A stretch of DNA of 64,000 bases from Sedimenticola selenatireducens DSM 17993 (GCF_000428045.1 NZ_ATZE01000022.1:15148-79147); one strand, 5' to 3'; shown: positions 9,360-18,779, numbered from the stretch's first letter. A program made the numbers and translations. Notes: a model not told the origin generated them from the letters alone.

Positions 9360-10205
9360 TTACCCGGTTAAAAACCGCGCGGCCATCTGCTCCAGTGTGG
9401 CTGGGTGCGCGGGGGCGGCATGTTCCGTCCTGGCGTTGGCCGGCGACCGAAAGATCAGGCCTGTCGCCATGCGATCATCCTGTTGCAGGCGCTGGGCCGC
9501 CACAACGCGGTCGGCGGTGGTGGTCTGGGTCTGCTCATGCACGGTCTGCTTCCACGCCTTCTGTTCCGGATGAAAGGTGACGCAGGGACTGAGCACATGA
9601 ATGAAGGCGAAGCCCGGATACTGGATGGCCTCGGTCAGCAGGTCGGTCAGTCCGCTCGGATCACCGGAGAAACCCCGTGCAATGAATCCCGCCCCTGCTG
9701 CCAGCGCAATGGCGGCCGGGTTGAAACTGGGCAGGCCGGTGCCGTGAGGCGTTAGTTTGCTCTCGGTCCAGTCCGGCGGGGTGGTGGGCGAGGCCTGTCC
9801 CTTGGTCATGCCGTACACCTCGTTATCCATCACGATATAGGTCAGATCAAGATTGCGTCGACAGGCGTGCATGAAGTGATTGCCACCGATGGAGAAACCG
9901 TCGCCGTCACCGCCGGTCACCAGCACTGTCAGATCGGGGCGTGCCACCTTCAGTCCGGTGGCGATCGGCAGGGCGCGCCCGTGAATGCCGTGAAATCCAT
10001 ACACATGGGTGTAGGCCGGCAGGCGGGATGAACAGCCAATACCGGAAACCAGGGCCACCTGTTCCCGGGGCAGCGCGAGGTGGGCCAGTGATTTGGTTAT
10101 GGCGCTCAGCACCGCGAAGTGGCCGCAGCCGGCGCACCAGATCGGTTTGACATCCGACTTGTAATCTTTTGCCTTCAGGGGCGGCAGGGGAGGTGGGCCG
10201 TGCAT
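9360..10205 (-). CDS. korB: 2-oxoacid:ferredoxin oxidoreductase beta subunit, 2-oxoglutarate (KorB) type
   Basis: A 281-residue thiamine-diphosphate subunit. Cysteines C24 and C27 (WCAGCG) and C58 can hold the [4Fe-4S] cluster, and the TPP/Mg motif GDGDG (99-103) continues to SIGGNH. With KorA it would oxidatively decarboxylate 2-oxoglutarate to succinyl-CoA and reduce ferredoxin, or run in reverse in the reductive TCA cycle. The tail after about residue 235 is unusually rich in Ala, Gln and Thr. It lies one base after korA, so the two form an operon. Confidence 0.88.
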   Translation of the reverse strand: MHGPPPLPPLKAKDYKSDVKPIWCAGCGHFAVLSAITKSLAHLALPREQVALVSGIGCSSRLPAYTHVYGFHGIHGRALPIATGLKVARPDLTVLVTGGDGDGFSIGGNHFMHACRRNLDLTYIVMDNEVYGMTKGQASPTTPPDWTESKLTPHGTGLPSFNPAAIALAAGAGFIARGFSGDPSGLTDLLTEAIQYPGFAFIHVLSPCVTFHPEQKAWKQTVHEQTQTTTADRVVAAQRLQQDDRMATGLIFRSPANARTEHAAPAHPATLEQMAARFLTG

Positions 10206-10206
10206 T

Positions 10207-11937
10207 TTATAGTCCTTTCATGATGTGGTTGACGATTTCCTGGGGCCGTAATGGCAGCGGCCCGGGTCGGGCAAGAGAGCCGGCGGTCGGGGGCAACACC
10301 TTGCGCGCGTTGAGATAATCATAGAATTGAGCGCCGTGATTCTGTTCTACAACCAGCTGGTGGGTTGTGCCCTCGATGGCGGCGCTGAACCGGGCGATCG
10401 GTAGCGGGGAGAGCAGGCGAACCGCAACGGTGCGGGTCGGGTAGCCCGCCCGGGTGAGCCGTTCAGCCGCCTCCCGGGCGGCGCCACTGGCGGAGCCCCA
10501 GGTGATGAGACAGATATCGCCTTCGCCGCCGATATCTGCCCAGTCGTCGCCGTAATCAAATCCGCTCAGTTTATTGCGCCTTTTGTCCAGCTGCAGTTGA
10601 TGGTCCGTGGCGGTTGCCGAGGGGGTGCCGAGTTGATTGTGCTCCAGACCGTCCGCGGTATACATGCAGTCGGCGTCGCCCGGTATGGCCATCGGCGAGA
10701 CGGCGTCTTCCGTCAGTGCATAACGTCGATAATCCGCGTGTTCAACGGCCAGTTTGCGTTTGCCTTCCAGCATGGGTGAAGTGGGCGGATCGATCACCGC
10801 CCGGGCCTGGCCCTGCGACTGGTCGCTCAGCACTATCGCCACGGTCTGCAGTGTCTCGGCCAGTTTTACCGCCCATTCGGTAGTAAACACGCTGTCCCGG
10901 ATGGAGAGGGCAGACAAAACCAGGTGCGGGGCATCACCATGCAGGCCGTACAGGGCCAGGTTCAGGTCTGACTGCTCGGATTTTGTGGGAATGCCGGTGG
11001 AGGGACCGCCGCGCATCACATTGCTGACCACCACCGGGGTTTCGCTGGCAACCGCCAGGCCAAGTCCCTCCATCATCAGGCTGAGGCCGGGGCCGGAGGT
11101 GGCGGTGAGTGAGGGGACGCCGCCGAAGGAGGCGCCGATGATCATGTTGACGGAGGCCAGCTCATCCTCCGCCTGAACCAGTCCGCCACCCAGCCGTTCC
11201 AGGTTCGGTGCCAGCCACTCCAGCAGTTCACTGGCTGGGGTGATGGGATAGGCGGCCACAAAACGTATGCCGCCCTGCACGGCACCCAGTCCGCTCGCCT
11301 CGTTGCCACTGATATTCCAGCGTGTCGTGGGTGATGCGGGTTGTGTCAGCGGGGTGACGATTTTTTTCTCCGGTGCCTGCCCGTAGCCCTGTTCGATACA
11401 GAGCAGGCTGGATGCTAGGACGGCATCTCCTTTCCGTTTCAGGATATCCTGCGCGGTCTCTTTAACCGTTTCCAGTGGCAGGCCCATTAGCTGCGCCAGC
11501 AGACCAAGCCCCACCATATTGGCGCGGCCGTTTTCGGATTCAGCGGCCAGTTGCGAGAGCGGGGCCGCCAGCTGTTGCTCCGGCGAAAGATTAAAGCGTG
11601 GCGGCACCTCGCCTTGGTCACTGTCGCGCAGAATGATCGATTCGGTGCTGATCGGTAGTTCGTCGGCAAAGCGGTCGACGTTCAGCCAGTCCAGTGCCAG
11701 CAGGAGATCGAAATGGTCATCCAGGCTGGCCACCGGCCGGTCTGCCACCCGCAGCATGATGGCCGATTCTCCGCCCCTGATCTGGGGCCCTGATGAGCGG
11801 GTCATCAACGCATAAAGGCCAAACCGTGCGATACTCTCGAGCAGTATTTTTCCAGTCGTCACCACCCCGCTCCCACCGGAACCAATAATGGCCACCGAGA
11901 GGCTGCGGGTTTCGCTCAAATCGGTTTTCCTGTCCAT
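10207..11937 (-). CDS. korA: 2-oxoacid:ferredoxin oxidoreductase, fused gamma-alpha subunit (KorA type)
   Basis: 576 residues. Residues about 14-190 are the gamma domain (IIGSGGSGVVTTGK, then SSGPQIRGGES). Residues from about 212 form the alpha pyrimidine-binding domain (AAYPITPASELLEWLAP, then EDELASVNMIIGASFGG). This gamma-alpha fusion is standard for bacterial KorA. Substrate assignment to 2-oxoglutarate rests on the fused layout and should be taken as likely, not proven. A 240-base gap separates its start from the sirtuin gene and shows no clear feature. Confidence 0.88.
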   Translation of the reverse strand: MDRKTDLSETRSLSVAIIGSGGSGVVTTGKILLESIARFGLYALMTRSSGPQIRGGESAIMLRVADRPVASLDDHFDLLLALDWLNVDRFADELPISTESIILRDSDQGEVPPRFNLSPEQQLAAPLSQLAAESENGRANMVGLGLLAQLMGLPLETVKETAQDILKRKGDAVLASSLLCIEQGYGQAPEKKIVTPLTQPASPTTRWNISGNEASGLGAVQGGIRFVAAYPITPASELLEWLAPNLERLGGGLVQAEDELASVNMIIGASFGGVPSLTATSGPGLSLMMEGLGLAVASETPVVVSNVMRGGPSTGIPTKSEQSDLNLALYGLHGDAPHLVLSALSIRDSVFTTEWAVKLAETLQTVAIVLSDQSQGQARAVIDPPTSPMLEGKRKLAVEHADYRRYALTEDAVSPMAIPGDADCMYTADGLEHNQLGTPSATATDHQLQLDKRRNKLSGFDYGDDWADIGGEGDICLITWGSASGAAREAAERLTRAGYPTRTVAVRLLSPLPIARFSAAIEGTTHQLVVEQNHGAQFYDYLNARKVLPPTAGSLARPGPLPLRPQEIVNHIMKGL

Positions 11938-12177
11938 GGGCCTTCCTGTTTAAGCTCTCAATCCGTTCCGGGCGGAACAGCGCCAAGTTATTTCTGCTGC
12001 TCCTTATACTCGCATGTTCGGGTTTATAAGGTAATGATAATAATCATCTGCTGGTAAGTAGCAGCCAGTCGGTTATGGTGGTTTTCGACACACTGCCCCT
12101 GTGTGCAGCGGGACAGATTCCTGGCGCAGTAATTCCCGGCTTATGAAGCAAACGTCATGTGACCGGAGCGGCAGACT

Positions 12178-12990
12178 TCACTCCGGCAGGCTGGCGGACA
12201 GCGCCGTCAGGGTATCACCGACGGGTTGTTCTATTTTTAATTGAAACAGGTGGTCCGCCCGTGTTTTTCCCTGGTTGATTGCCGCAATCGGCTTGCCCAG
12301 TCGGGATGCTTCACGGATAAACTGAAACGCTGAGAACACCATCAGGGAAGTGCCTGCCACCAGCAGCGCATCCGCCTGGCGCAGGGCGTCATAGACCGCT
12401 GCGATGCGGCTGCGCGGCACCTGCTCACCATAGAACACCACGTCAGGCTTCAGGATGCCGCCACAGATCGGGCAGCCGGGTATGGTTATGCGGCTGAAAT
12501 CGATCTCCAGATCGGCATCGCCGTCTGGCGCGGTGGTGGCGCTCAGTGCGTCGATCCCGGGATTGAGTGAGGCCAGCTTCTGTTGCATCCAGTGGCGTGA
12601 TTCCAGCTCGCCGCAGGACTGGCAGCAGAGCTGCTCCAGCCGGCCGTGCAGGTCGATGACCCGGCGGCTGCCCGCCTTCTGATGCAGGCCGTCCACGTTC
12701 TGGGTGACCAGTTGGCCTATTCTGCCCTGTGATTCCAGGCGGGCCAGGGCGTGGTGCGCGGGATTTGGAATGGCCTGACTGAACGGCTGCCAGCCCAGGT
12801 AACTGCGAGCCCAGTAGCGCTGGCGGGTGGCCTCGCTGCCCATGAACTCCTGGTAGAGAATCGGTTTGCGGCGTTTCCACAGACCCTCGCCATCACGATA
12901 GTCGGGGATGCCGGAGTCGGTGCTGCAGCCGGCACCGGTCAGTACCAGCAGCTGCCGGTGTTGTGCGATGAATTGTTGAAGGAGCTGCAT
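12178..12990 (-). CDS. NAD-dependent protein deacylase, SIR2 family
   Basis: 270 residues when started at 12990; the longer frame to 13122 would overlap the divergent gene. Motifs: GAGCSTDSGIPDYR (19-32), TQNVDGLH (96-103), catalytic H115 in DLHG, and zinc cysteines C123/C126 and C173/C176. The GAGxSTxSGIPDYR form is that of class II (SIRT4-like) sirtuins, which may favour acyl groups other than acetyl. Targets cannot be read from the sequence. Confidence 0.9.
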   Translation of the reverse strand: MQLLQQFIAQHRQLLVLTGAGCSTDSGIPDYRDGEGLWKRRKPILYQEFMGSEATRQRYWARSYLGWQPFSQAIPNPAHHALARLESQGRIGQLVTQNVDGLHQKAGSRRVIDLHGRLEQLCCQSCGELESRHWMQQKLASLNPGIDALSATTAPDGDADLEIDFSRITIPGCPICGGILKPDVVFYGEQVPRSRIAAVYDALRQADALLVAGTSLMVFSAFQFIREASRLGKPIAAINQGKTRADHLFQLKIEQPVGDTLTALSASLPE

Positions 12991-13105
12991 CAGAGGAGCC
13001 GTCCGCCCGTGGTTCTTGAATTTAGTGTATCGTATTAGCCCATGAGCAGGGCAGTCAGGGATGGCTGTCTGACCCGAATCGGATGATGTCGCAACAGAGA
13101 AAACC

Positions 13106-13798
13106 ATGACCAAGATAGCCATCCTGATTGTTATCGTGCTGATTGTCGCGGCCGGTGTCTATACGGAACTGCAGCGGAGCAATAATCTGGAGCATACCGC
13201 CAAACGACTGGGGCTGGCTTTCAGTTCAGGCCTGCAGCCCATATCCGCCGACTTGAGTGCGCTGGAGTTTGACCTGCTGGCACAGGGCAACCGGGAGATC
13301 GCCAACCGGATGTCGGGAAAGCAGCAGGGTGATCAGATTGATATCTTCGACTACAGCTACGACGCCATGGCGGCAGGTGAGGGCTATGGCGCCCACCCGG
13401 CAGCCGATGATCCGGTCAGTATGGAGCGGCGCAATCAGACCGTTATTCGCGTGCAGTCGACAATGCGCTTTGCCGATTTTGATGTCAGTCCCACTCGGAG
13501 TCACCAGCGTCAGGTCGCTGCCCGGTTCGGCTTCTCGCCGCTGTTCTTTGAAGAGGCGCGAGCGTTCAGTCAGGCCTATCATCTGCTGGTGAGGGACGGT
13601 GTCCGTTGCCGGATGCTGTTTAACCCCGAGGTGCGGGCGTTTCTGCTGAATCACCCCGGACTGGTCGTGGAGGGGCGGGGCCATGATCTGCTGTTCTATC
13701 GTTTTGGCCAGCGTCTGAAGGCCAAGGAGCTGCCGGCGTTTCTGCAGGAGGCGCAGGAGTTGGTACGGCTTCTCGAAGCGGCTATGGACGCCGGCTGA
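13106..13798 (+). CDS. Membrane-anchored protein of unknown function
   Basis: 230 residues. A single N-terminal membrane anchor (residues 4-19, IAILIVIVLIVAAGVY) precedes a soluble domain facing either side. I do not recognise a catalytic motif. The domain shows a two-strand pattern with FDYSYD near residues 87-92 and VIRVQSTMRFADFDVSP near 114-130, reminiscent of uncharacterised DUF3137-like proteins; that likeness is weak. It is divergent from the sirtuin gene and ends 4 bases before the convergent lipoprotein gene. Confidence 0.7.
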   Translation: MTKIAILIVIVLIVAAGVYTELQRSNNLEHTAKRLGLAFSSGLQPISADLSALEFDLLAQGNREIANRMSGKQQGDQIDIFDYSYDAMAAGEGYGAHPAADDPVSMERRNQTVIRVQSTMRFADFDVSPTRSHQRQVAARFGFSPLFFEEARAFSQAYHLLVRDGVRCRMLFNPEVRAFLLNHPGLVVEGRGHDLLFYRFGQRLKAKELPAFLQEAQELVRLLEAAMDAG

Positions 13799-13802
13799 GC
13801 GG

Positions 13803-14255
13803 TTATCGGGATATGCCGTCTTCCAACTCTTTGTCCAGGGTTTCCAACAGTAGTCTGAGATTGATCAACTGTGCCTTGACCTCCTGTCTCTCTTCCTCTG
13901 ATAGCGGCTTATAGCCCCTGCCGTAGGACCAGCCGTAGCCCCAGCGAAAGGATGTAGGCCAGTAGGGTGACCCTCCGACCCGCACGCCCGCCAGCATCAG
14001 ATCGGCAATCTGCCTTTCCCCGACCTGCTGTACACAGCGTTGCAGTGACCTGTCTGCCTGCACACGCTGTGCATAACTGCCGCCCTTCCAGTAGGCCAGA
14101 TCGTGTCTTATGCAGCAGGTCACCCAGCGTGACTGCTGTTGCAGGGTGCCATCGGGAAAGGCGCTGCAACCGTCACTGGTGAAGGGCTTCAGCGTATCGC
14201 TACAGGCTGTGAATGCAGCCAGGCAGAGTAGTGCCGCGATGAGTGATCGGGTCAT
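13803..14255 (-). CDS. Small probable lipoprotein with phospholipase A2-like Cys-Cys-His-Asp motif
   Basis: 150 residues. The N-terminus is a signal peptide ending in a lipobox-like FTAC, with Cys18 as the putative lipid anchor. The core holds SDGCSAFPDG (27-36), then TCCIRHDLAYWKGG (46-59), followed by AD at 67-68 and C74. This is the CCxxHD active-site pattern of phospholipase A2, with H51/D52 as the likely dyad and D68 as a possible third residue. The start overlaps the histidine kinase stop by 4 bases (ATGA), so it is co-transcribed with the two-component system. The enzymatic role is inferred. Confidence 0.75.
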   Translation of the reverse strand: MTRSLIAALLCLAAFTACSDTLKPFTSDGCSAFPDGTLQQQSRWVTCCIRHDLAYWKGGSYAQRVQADRSLQRCVQQVGERQIADLMLAGVRVGGSPYWPTSFRWGYGWSYGRGYKPLSEEERQEVKAQLINLRLLLETLDKELEDGISR

Positions 14256-15586
14256 GGTTGTGGCTCACAGCTTTTTCGGTTCAGGCTGATGGTGGCTGTT
14301 GTGCCGCTCTCCGGCTTGGCCTGCAGTGTCACATCCCATCCATAGGCCAGTGCCAGTTGCCGGACGATGGCAAGTCCCAGGCCGCTGCCGCCGGTACCCT
14401 GGTTGCGCGACTGTTCCAGGCGGTAGAAGGGGCGGAAGACATTTTCCAGTTCCTCTTCAGGGATGCCTGGCCCCTGGTCCGAGACCGCAATGACCACTCC
14501 TTTTTCGGTACAGCCGCAAGTCACGGAGATAGGTGATCCTTCTCCATAGCGCAGGGCGTTTTCCAGCAGATTGGAGACGATGCGGGTCAATGCCATGGCG
14601 TTGACCTCCTGGCGACAGCCGGGGCAGGGTTGCCAGTGGATGGTGACGCCATGTTCCCTGAATTTTCGGACCAGTTCGTCCAGCAGCGGCTCGATCAGCA
14701 GGTTCTCACTCTGTCTCCCCTCCAGTCCCCGGCTGATATCCAGAAACATGCCGATCAACCGGTTCATCCGCTCCAGATCGCGGCGAATGCCGGCCAGCAG
14801 TTCGGCATCGCCTCCTTCATCGGGCAACATTGCCAGGGCCAGTTGAATCTGCGTGATGGGGGTGCGCAGGTCATGGGAGATGCCGGCCAACAGAGTGGTG
14901 CGGTTGGCCAGCAGTTCTCGCACCTGCCCGGTCATGCGGTTGAAGCTGCGGGCCAGGTTGGCCAGCTCATCGGGACCCCGTTCGGCAATCGGATCAGGCC
15001 ACTCACCGGACCCCAGGGTGCGGACCGCCTTGGATAGTGACTCCAGCGGCGCGGTCTGGCGCTTGACCAGGACCACGGCAGTGATCAGGGTTACGCCGAC
15101 ACCGACAATCAGCACCAGCAGGATGGCGACAGGCGGGCGGACGCCGATTCGGGAGCGTGGAAAGCCGAGCCGTATCAGTTGCCCCCTGATTGGGATATCG
15201 ACCCAGAACCACTGTCCCTGGCTGACCGAGCGTTCCTCCAGCAGCCGAATCGGTTGCCCGGTGCGCTGGCTCAGGGCCTGTTCAAGAAAGAAGCGGTAGG
15301 GTAGCCAGCTGTTGCTGGGTGGATGGGATTGGTCGCTACCGGTCAGGGTGATGTGGTAGCGATTGACGAACATCGCCTCCAGCGCGGGGCGTTCAGAGCC
15401 GGCTGTCTGCCACTGTTCCGCACTGGCGATCATCAGGGCCGCCAGGTCATCCGCGGAGCGCTGCCCGAGGGGAATCAGCAGCAGTGAGCCGATCACCATC
15501 AGCATGAACACCAGAAAGCCGATGGAAACCACGGCGATGGTGTTCAGGGTGCGGCCGAACAGGGTGCGTGGCTTCAGGAACGTCAC
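14252..15586 (-). CDS. Sensor histidine kinase, EnvZ-like
   Basis: 444 residues: two membrane segments (about 16-39 and 153-174) flank a periplasmic sensor of roughly 110 residues. A HAMP linker follows, then the H-box ISHDLRTP with phospho-accepting H238. The ATPase domain has the N-box around 339-346, DQGPGIP (370-376) and GGSGLGLAIV (399-408). It would respond to an envelope signal and phosphorylate the OmpR-type regulator encoded 9 bases upstream. Downstream lies the lipoprotein gene, which may be part of the same response. Confidence 0.93.
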   Translation of the reverse strand: MTFLKPRTLFGRTLNTIAVVSIGFLVFMLMVIGSLLLIPLGQRSADDLAALMIASAEQWQTAGSERPALEAMFVNRYHITLTGSDQSHPPSNSWLPYRFFLEQALSQRTGQPIRLLEERSVSQGQWFWVDIPIRGQLIRLGFPRSRIGVRPPVAILLVLIVGVGVTLITAVVLVKRQTAPLESLSKAVRTLGSGEWPDPIAERGPDELANLARSFNRMTGQVRELLANRTTLLAGISHDLRTPITQIQLALAMLPDEGGDAELLAGIRRDLERMNRLIGMFLDISRGLEGRQSENLLIEPLLDELVRKFREHGVTIHWQPCPGCRQEVNAMALTRIVSNLLENALRYGEGSPISVTCGCTEKGVVIAVSDQGPGIPEEELENVFRPFYRLEQSRNQGTGGSGLGLAIVRQLALAYGWDVTLQAKPESGTTATISLNRKSCEPQP

Positions 15587-15595
15587 AGGGCAGGA

Positions 15596-16303
15596 TTACG
15601 TATCGGGGGAGAAAAGATAACCCGCGCCCCAAATGGTGCGCAGGTAGTGCGGCTCGGAGACATCCGTCTCGATCTTGCGGCGCAGCCGGTTGACCCGTAC
15701 ATCGATACTGCGGTCGAAGGGAGCGCGCTCATAGCCCTTGGTCAGATTGAGCAGGCGATCCCGGCTCAATACGCTGTTCGGGTGCTGGACAAAAATGCGC
15801 AGCAGTTCAAATTCACCGGCGGTGAGCGGAATGTCCGTCTGTCCCCGGCTCAGTTTATGGCTGTAGAGATTGAGTTCAAACGGTCCGAAGCGGATCACTT
15901 CCCCGGGAGTAGCGTGAGTGGGCTGTGTCTGCGGGCTGCGCCGCAGGACCGCGCGTACCCGCGCCAGCAATTCGCGTGGATTGAACGGTTTGGTCAGGTA
16001 GTCATCAGCTCCTACCTCGAGTCCGACGATCTTGTCCACTTCGTCGCCCCGGGCGGAGAGCATGATGATGGCCTGGTCCCCCTGCTGGCGTAAGCGCCTG
16101 GCCAGGGTCAAACCGTCATCACCCGGCATCATCAGATCGAGAATGATCAGGTCCACCGGCTGCTTTTTCAGATAACGCTCCATGGCCGCGCCGTCGGCCA
16201 CCGCCTCGACCTGGTAACCCTGTTCGGTCAGATAACGTTTCAGCAATGCCCGCAGTTCAGGTTCGTCATCCACCACCAGCAGACGGCCGGTCTGCTCACT
16301 CAT
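15596..16303 (-). CDS. Response regulator, OmpR family
   Basis: 235 residues from the ATG at 16303; the frame extends to 16360, but homology begins at MSEQTGRLLVVDDE. The receiver domain has acidic D12-D13, phosphorylation site D56 and K105. The winged-helix DNA-binding domain occupies about 135-230 (SVDVRVNRLRRKIE-like helix, then LRTIWGAGYLF). The gene is divergent from the cytochrome gene at 16474, a possible target of the regulator. Confidence 0.94.
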   Translation of the reverse strand: MSEQTGRLLVVDDEPELRALLKRYLTEQGYQVEAVADGAAMERYLKKQPVDLIILDLMMPGDDGLTLARRLRQQGDQAIIMLSARGDEVDKIVGLEVGADDYLTKPFNPRELLARVRAVLRRSPQTQPTHATPGEVIRFGPFELNLYSHKLSRGQTDIPLTAGEFELLRIFVQHPNSVLSRDRLLNLTKGYERAPFDRSIDVRVNRLRRKIETDVSEPHYLRTIWGAGYLFSPDT

Positions 16304-16473
16304 GGCCGTTCCGATCGGATATATGTAACCGCTTTGAAACAATTTGAAACAACATGACACCTCAGCGCAATCAAATCCGCATAACTCTTCGACAATCTCA
16401 CCAGTTACAACAAAACCAACAGACAGTCCATGTTTTTCATGCCGTTGTGCAACCGCAGAAGAGGTCTCATTTT

Positions 16474-17088
16474 ATGCAAAACCCGATAAAACAGTTTCAA
16501 GGTACTATCAAAAAAGGTGCGGTGCTACTCGCCGCCATCAGTCTGTCCGCCAGCGTCAGCGTGGCGCAGGCCCAAAATGCTGCGCCCGATATGCAGAAAC
16601 TGCAACAGATGATGGGTCAGCAGATCAGTTTAATGAAACCGGAGCTGCAGGAAAAGGTCAAGGCACTGTCACCCCAGACCAAGAAACTGTTGCTGCAGAT
16701 CTATGGCCAGCATACCCGTCATAGCGACAAGGTGACCCTGCGCCAGGTGATGCATGAGGTGCTGTCGGATTACCATAGCATGGTCACCGGTGTCCTTACC
16801 GACAATGCCGAGCAGGCCGCTGACAGCGCTCGTCGTCTGGCCAACCACCGCATCCCCATCGGTGGCCTGGTGCCCTATCTGGATATCAAGTTTGTCAATG
16901 ACGAAGGTCTCAGTGCGCTGGCCGGGTTCAATGATGCCGTGGAGGGCAATGCCAAGCGTTTGGCAGCGGCCGCGGATGAAGGGGATATGATCAAGGCATC
17001 CGCGCTGGTCGGGGATATCACCCAGGGTTGCTTCAGTTGCCACAGTATATTCCGCGGTGTGCCCGGAAAGTCCGCACTGCTCCGCTAA
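16474..17088 (+). CDS. Periplasmic monohaem cytochrome, cytochrome c'-like
   Basis: 204 residues from the ATG at 16474; an upstream in-frame ATG would hide the signal peptide, which ends near AQAQ (31-34). The single haem motif CFSCH is at 186-190, close to the C-terminus, and is followed by SIFRG. A C-terminal CxxCH-xxFR in a mostly helical protein is the layout of cytochrome c' and c-556 four-helix bundles. The role could be electron transfer or NO binding. A FadL-type porin gene follows after 49 bases. Confidence 0.8.
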   Translation: MQNPIKQFQGTIKKGAVLLAAISLSASVSVAQAQNAAPDMQKLQQMMGQQISLMKPELQEKVKALSPQTKKLLLQIYGQHTRHSDKVTLRQVMHEVLSDYHSMVTGVLTDNAEQAADSARRLANHRIPIGGLVPYLDIKFVNDEGLSALAGFNDAVEGNAKRLAAAADEGDMIKASALVGDITQGCFSCHSIFRGVPGKSALLR

Positions 17089-17137
17089 ACAACAAAAACA
17101 AACAGCCACATAAAACCATCAATTGGAGGAGAATATA

Positions 17138-18283
17138 ATGCAGAAATTATACTGCAGACTGTCAGTAGCCATGGCACTTGGTATCATCAGCGCCCCGTCT
17201 TTCGCTACCAATGGCGACCAGATGCTGGGTGTAACCGCCATGCAGTGGGGTATGGCTGGTGCTCACACCGCCGCGCCCCAGGACGCGGCCACCGTACTGA
17301 CCAACCCGGCCGGCCTGGCCGACCTGTCGATGCAGGAGTTTCGGGCCGATTTTGGTTTCGGCATCCTGAACCCGCCGCGCAAGGTGAACAACCAGGAGAG
17401 TGATTCGGATTACTATCTGATGCCGGCAGGCGCGCTCGCCTATCGGCCGAATGAGAAGCTGACCCTGGGCATGGGCATGGCCGGACTCTCCGGCATGGGG
17501 GTGGATTTTCCGGACACGCAGCCAGCTCCCGGTTTCCAGTCGATTGTCACCACCAAGCAGTTTTACAAGATCGCCCCGGGATTCGGTTATCAGGTGAATG
17601 ACAAGCTGGCGGTGGGTGCCGCCCTGAATATCGATTATCAGAGCCTGGCGCTGGCCACTCCTGCGTTCCAGCTGCCACAGAATCAGGTATATGGTTTTGG
17701 TGCCACCTTTGGTCTGACCTATAAACCCAGTCCCCGTTTCACCATCGGTGCCTCCTATACCACCAAGCAGGAGATGGATGAGTTCAAGTGGAACACCACG
17801 GCGGGTACTTATGGCATGACCATGGATGCGCCGCCGATCTTCAGCGTAGGTCTCGCCTTCAAGCCGATGCCGGGTCTGCTGATCGAGGCCGATATCAAGC
17901 ATATCGCCTTCAGTGATGTGCTGGACAAGGTCGCCTTCAAGACCCCCGCGGGTATGGGACAGATGGATTTCGGCTGGTCGGATCAGACCGTGTTTGCCAT
18001 CGGTGTGCAGAAACAGGTTAATCCAAAAACCACCGTGCGCGCAGGCTTCAACTATGGGGAATCGCCTATCGGCCCGGAAGACGTGGACCGCAACATCGGC
18101 TCCCTGGCGGTCACCGAGGCACACCTGACACTGGGTCTGACCCGCCAGCTCGGTCAGCGCCTGTTCACCTCGCTCTCCTATGCCCACGCCTTCCATAACG
18201 AGGTGACTTCGAGCAGCGGCAGTGGCAACAAGATCGAGCTGGAGCAGAATGTGGTGAATCTGCAGATGTCCTATCGCTTCTAA
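17138..18283 (+). CDS. Outer-membrane transport protein, OmpP1/FadL/TodX family
   Basis: 381 residues from the ATG at 17138, which has GGAGGAG seven bases ahead. The signal peptide ends APSFA-T near residue 24. The mature N-terminus TNGDQMLGVTAMQWGMAGAH and the DAATVLTNPAGLA segment are typical of FadL-family barrels. The C-terminus ends in an aromatic (SYRF), as outer-membrane barrels do. These proteins import long-chain fatty acids or aromatic hydrocarbons, so it may feed the aromatic pathway in this window; that link is only inferred. Confidence 0.9.
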   Translation: MQKLYCRLSVAMALGIISAPSFATNGDQMLGVTAMQWGMAGAHTAAPQDAATVLTNPAGLADLSMQEFRADFGFGILNPPRKVNNQESDSDYYLMPAGALAYRPNEKLTLGMGMAGLSGMGVDFPDTQPAPGFQSIVTTKQFYKIAPGFGYQVNDKLAVGAALNIDYQSLALATPAFQLPQNQVYGFGATFGLTYKPSPRFTIGASYTTKQEMDEFKWNTTAGTYGMTMDAPPIFSVGLAFKPMPGLLIEADIKHIAFSDVLDKVAFKTPAGMGQMDFGWSDQTVFAIGVQKQVNPKTTVRAGFNYGESPIGPEDVDRNIGSLAVTEAHLTLGLTRQLGQRLFTSLSYAHAFHNEVTSSSGSGNKIELEQNVVNLQMSYRF

Positions 18284-18313
18284 TCATCATAGTCAATCGG
18301 GAGATTGAGACTA

Positions 18314-18517
18314 ATGACAGTTGATCGAATCGTACATATTGTGGCGGGACTGATGGTATTGATCAGTATCGCCCTGGCCCATTTTGTTCACCCCAACTGG
18401 ATATTTCTGGGGGTGTTTGTTGGGTTGAACCTGGCACAGAGTGGGTTCACCAACTTCTGTCCCCTGGCGAGTATTCTGAAGCGCCTGGGGGTACAGGAGG
18501 GGAGCTGCTGCTCCTGA
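18314..18517 (+). CDS. Small membrane protein, DUF2892 family
   Basis: 67 residues from the ATG at 18314, with GGGAGA upstream. Two membrane segments flank a short turn (HFVHPNW), and GVNL-type FVGLNLAQSGFTNFCPL gives the DUF2892 signature also found at the C-terminus of YgaP rhodaneses. It ends with SCCS. It sits 30 bases after the porin gene, before a strong terminator. Function is unknown. Confidence 0.85.
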   Translation: MTVDRIVHIVAGLMVLISIALAHFVHPNWIFLGVFVGLNLAQSGFTNFCPLASILKRLGVQEGSCCS

Positions 18518-18583
18518 TAGAAGGTAAAAAGTGAAGGTAGGCTGACTCCGGTGGTAATGATCGATAGGGATCACCACCGGTTC

Positions 18584-18632
18584 AAGGGATCGTCGGGTTA
18601 GGCAGTAGTTAACCCGACTATCCCTTTTTTTT
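18584..18632 (+). terminator. Rho-independent terminator
   Basis: AAGGGATCGTCGGGTTA (18584-18600) pairs with TTAACCCGACTATCCCTT (18609-18626) with one mismatch, followed by eight T. A second hairpin, CCGGTGGT/ACCACCGG (18549-18580), lies just before it. They end the cytochrome-porin-DUF2892 transcript. Confidence 0.92.
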
Positions 18633-18779
18633 GCGCGATGAGCTAGTGGTGTTGTGTCGGACAGGCCCGGCCGGCGGTCAGAGAGCGAACTGCATGTTGC
18701 CACGCGCCGGTTTCCGGTAGAATGCGCGGCTGACCTGTATCCACCATGCCAATGATCCGCACCGGAGTATCCGTCATCC

